Shown piece after piece: positions 62,820-64,000 of a stretch of DNA of 64,000 bases. Position numbers and translations under genes: made by a program. Numbering within the stretch: position 1 is the stretch's first letter; every line of letters starts with the position of its first letter. The DNA is taken from contig NZ_CP047242.1 in assembly GCF_009856605.1 (NCBI RefSeq), forward strand, positions 556,001 to 620,000, read 5' to 3'. This DNA is from Trichormus variabilis 0441. Its GTDB lineage: Bacteria > Cyanobacteriota > Cyanobacteriia > Cyanobacteriales > Nostocaceae. The notes under the pieces are model-generated. The model was not told where the DNA came from and made no database searches. It saw only the letters and a list, made by a program, of their open reading frames with translations.

Positions 62820-63758
62820 CTACGATGCCGATCGCTGCCGCTCAACTACTGGCGGAATATTTTCTCTCACTAGTTGCCAAAAATGTTTGATAGGAGGAAT
62901 TTGTAGACGGTCTTGAGTTGTGACCATAACTACTCGACGCGTTAAGCCAGAATTTTCCGGTAATGCACTATTAGCTAGGGGACGCACTGCTAAGGTGGGG
63001 TCAAGGCGCGCTTCTACTAATGCGGAAGTAGGAAGCAAAGCAATTAATTCCCCTTGGCGCACAACTCCTCGGAACGCATCTAGGGTGTTGACTTCTAAAG
63101 CCGCTTGTAGGGTGGCTTCCAATCGCTCAAATTTTTCCTGCACTAGGCGTTGCATCCCATAGCCATCTTTAAAAACCACCTGGGGATAACGTACCAACTC
63201 CGACCAAGGGACGCGCTCATATTCCGCTAAGGGATGATTGGCTGCGGTTAAGAGTTCTATCGGTTCATCATAAAGGACTTCCACCACCATATCCCTACCA
63301 GTGGTGAGGAAGCGATTATTCATGACAATTGCCAAATCTACCAAGCCATCTTTGAGGACTTTGAGTGCGCGATCGCTACCTAAGGATGTTACCCGTAATT
63401 GTACTTCTGGATAATCACGGCAAAATTTTTGTAACACTGGTGGTAAATAAGAACCACATAGGGAATGAATCGCCGCAATACACAATTCTGGCTGCTTACC
63501 GGCGATTAAATCTCCTAACTCCTGTGTAGCAGTTTCCCACTCCAGGCAAATTTTGCGGGCGCGCGGTAACAAACGCTCACCACCCAAGGTTAGCTTGGCA
63601 TGATTTGTTCTGTGAAACAGTTCTAAACCCAAATCAGCTTCTAATGACTGGATTTGACGACTAATTGTCGATTGGGTGACACCACATTTACCAGCAGCTT
63701 TTTGAAAGCTGCCAGTTTCCGCGATCGCCAAAAAAGCTTGCAACTGCTCTAGTCGCAT
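62820..63758 (-). CDS. ntcB: NtcB, LysR-family activator of nitrate assimilation
   Basis: 312 residues. N-terminal winged HTH (LEQLQAFLAIAETGSFQKAA, VTQSTISRQIQSLEADLG) and a LysR co-inducer domain (LGSDRALKVLKDGLVDLAIV, VVFKDGYGMQRLVQEKFERL). Sequence and linkage to cnaT match NtcB of Anabaena, which activates the nir operon under nitrate/nitrite. An NtcA-type site lies 7-20 bp before the ATG. The nir operon itself is not in the window but might follow beyond 64000. Confidence 0.9.
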   Translation of the reverse strand: MRLEQLQAFLAIAETGSFQKAAGKCGVTQSTISRQIQSLEADLGLELFHRTNHAKLTLGGERLLPRARKICLEWETATQELGDLIAGKQPELCIAAIHSLCGSYLPPVLQKFCRDYPEVQLRVTSLGSDRALKVLKDGLVDLAIVMNNRFLTTGRDMVVEVLYDEPIELLTAANHPLAEYERVPWSELVRYPQVVFKDGYGMQRLVQEKFERLEATLQAALEVNTLDAFRGVVRQGELIALLPTSALVEARLDPTLAVRPLANSALPENSGLTRRVVMVTTQDRLQIPPIKHFWQLVRENIPPVVERQRSAS

Positions 63759-63764
63759 TTGTAT

Positions 63765-63778
63765 GTAGCCTGAATTAC
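63765..63778 (-). promoter_or_regulatory. NtcA-type binding site upstream of ntcB
   Basis: GTA-N8-TAC (GTAGCCTGAATTAC), the NtcA consensus, fully matched and palindromic at its ends. It is only 7 bp from the ntcB ATG, unusually close for class II activation, so it may act by repression or autoregulation, or the true translation start is further downstream. Confidence 0.6.
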
Positions 63779-63913
63779 ATTTATCGCACTAATTTAAGTT
63801 AGCGGATTTTGTTCCCCAATTTGGTAGATTCTGCTACATATTTGGTCAATAGTTACCTTCCCTTATGTTCCTCATCTCCCTTAAGGGACTTCCAGATAAA
63901 AAATGTCCCAATG

Positions 63914-63976
63914 TAGGGTGCGTCAGTATGAATAATTTCTTGGTACAGCTAGGTTTTCTCGTACTGACGCACCCTA
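63914..63976. repeat. 63-bp MITE-like palindrome, TAGGGTGCGTCAGTA ends (copy 2)
   Basis: Arms TAGGGTGCGTCAGTA (63914-63928) and TACTGACGCACCCTA (63962-63976). Nearly identical to 28209-28271 including the non-palindromic centre, so the two copies spread recently. Confidence 0.87.
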
Positions 63977-64000
63977 CTAACTTGCGGTTAGCGGCGAGAG

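Overview
The window comes from a filamentous, heterocyst-type cyanobacterium of the Nostoc/Anabaena group. Three things point there. HIP1 palindromes (GCGATCGC) are scattered throughout. Heptanucleotide tandem repeats occur in many gaps. Several genes are typical of cyanobacteria: CP12, CruP, the Asr1405/Asl0597 family, CnaT, NtcB, and giant Ser/Thr-kinase/histidine-kinase hybrids. No rRNA, tRNA or CRISPR array was recognised.

Layout. 1-28.1 kb holds three paralogous giant signalling kinases: one partial on the minus strand (1-4892) and two in tandem on the plus strand (17115-28127). Between them lie a DUF4126 membrane protein, rpiA, a TPR protein and a plus-strand cluster with a stress-response look (DUF2267, DJ-1/PfpI fusion, SRPBCC protein, two sister zinc alcohol dehydrogenases, a small secreted protein, a cupin). 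28.4-36.3 kb is mixed housekeeping: DUF72, DsbA-like, rhodanese, YhcG-type nuclease, a DUF697-type GTPase, CP12, TlyA. 35.6-41.3 kb is a minus-strand phosphate-uptake locus, pstS-pstC-pstA-pstB plus a second, divergent PstB-like ATPase. A tandem Pho-box array lies upstream of pstS, and a strong hairpin separates the two ATPase genes. 42.3-47.6 kb carries era, a NarL-type response regulator and an IS200/IS605 element whose tnpB runs in frame into cruP. 47.7-57 kb contains a Rieske protein, a PEP-CTERM protein, an amidase, an acyltransferase, an SMI1/KNR4 protein and a 2Fe-2S protein. 57.3-64 kb holds an SLH protein, dxs, and the nitrate-assimilation regulators cnaT and ntcB, with an NtcA-type site just upstream of ntcB.

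Most notable: (1) a continuous 909-codon frame joins a 3'-truncated TnpB to the carotenoid-family flavoprotein CruP; (2) the tandem kinases share an almost identical ~447 bp leader and kinase N-lobe that stops abruptly at a HIP1 site; (3) the second PstB has lost its Q-loop glutamine; (4) at least three MITE-like palindromic repeat families are dispersed through the window. No clearly new multi-gene system was found. The TnpB-CruP junction is the best candidate for something undescribed.

Many start codons were moved inward from the longest reading frame where a ribosome-binding site or family length supported it. These choices are stated in the entries.
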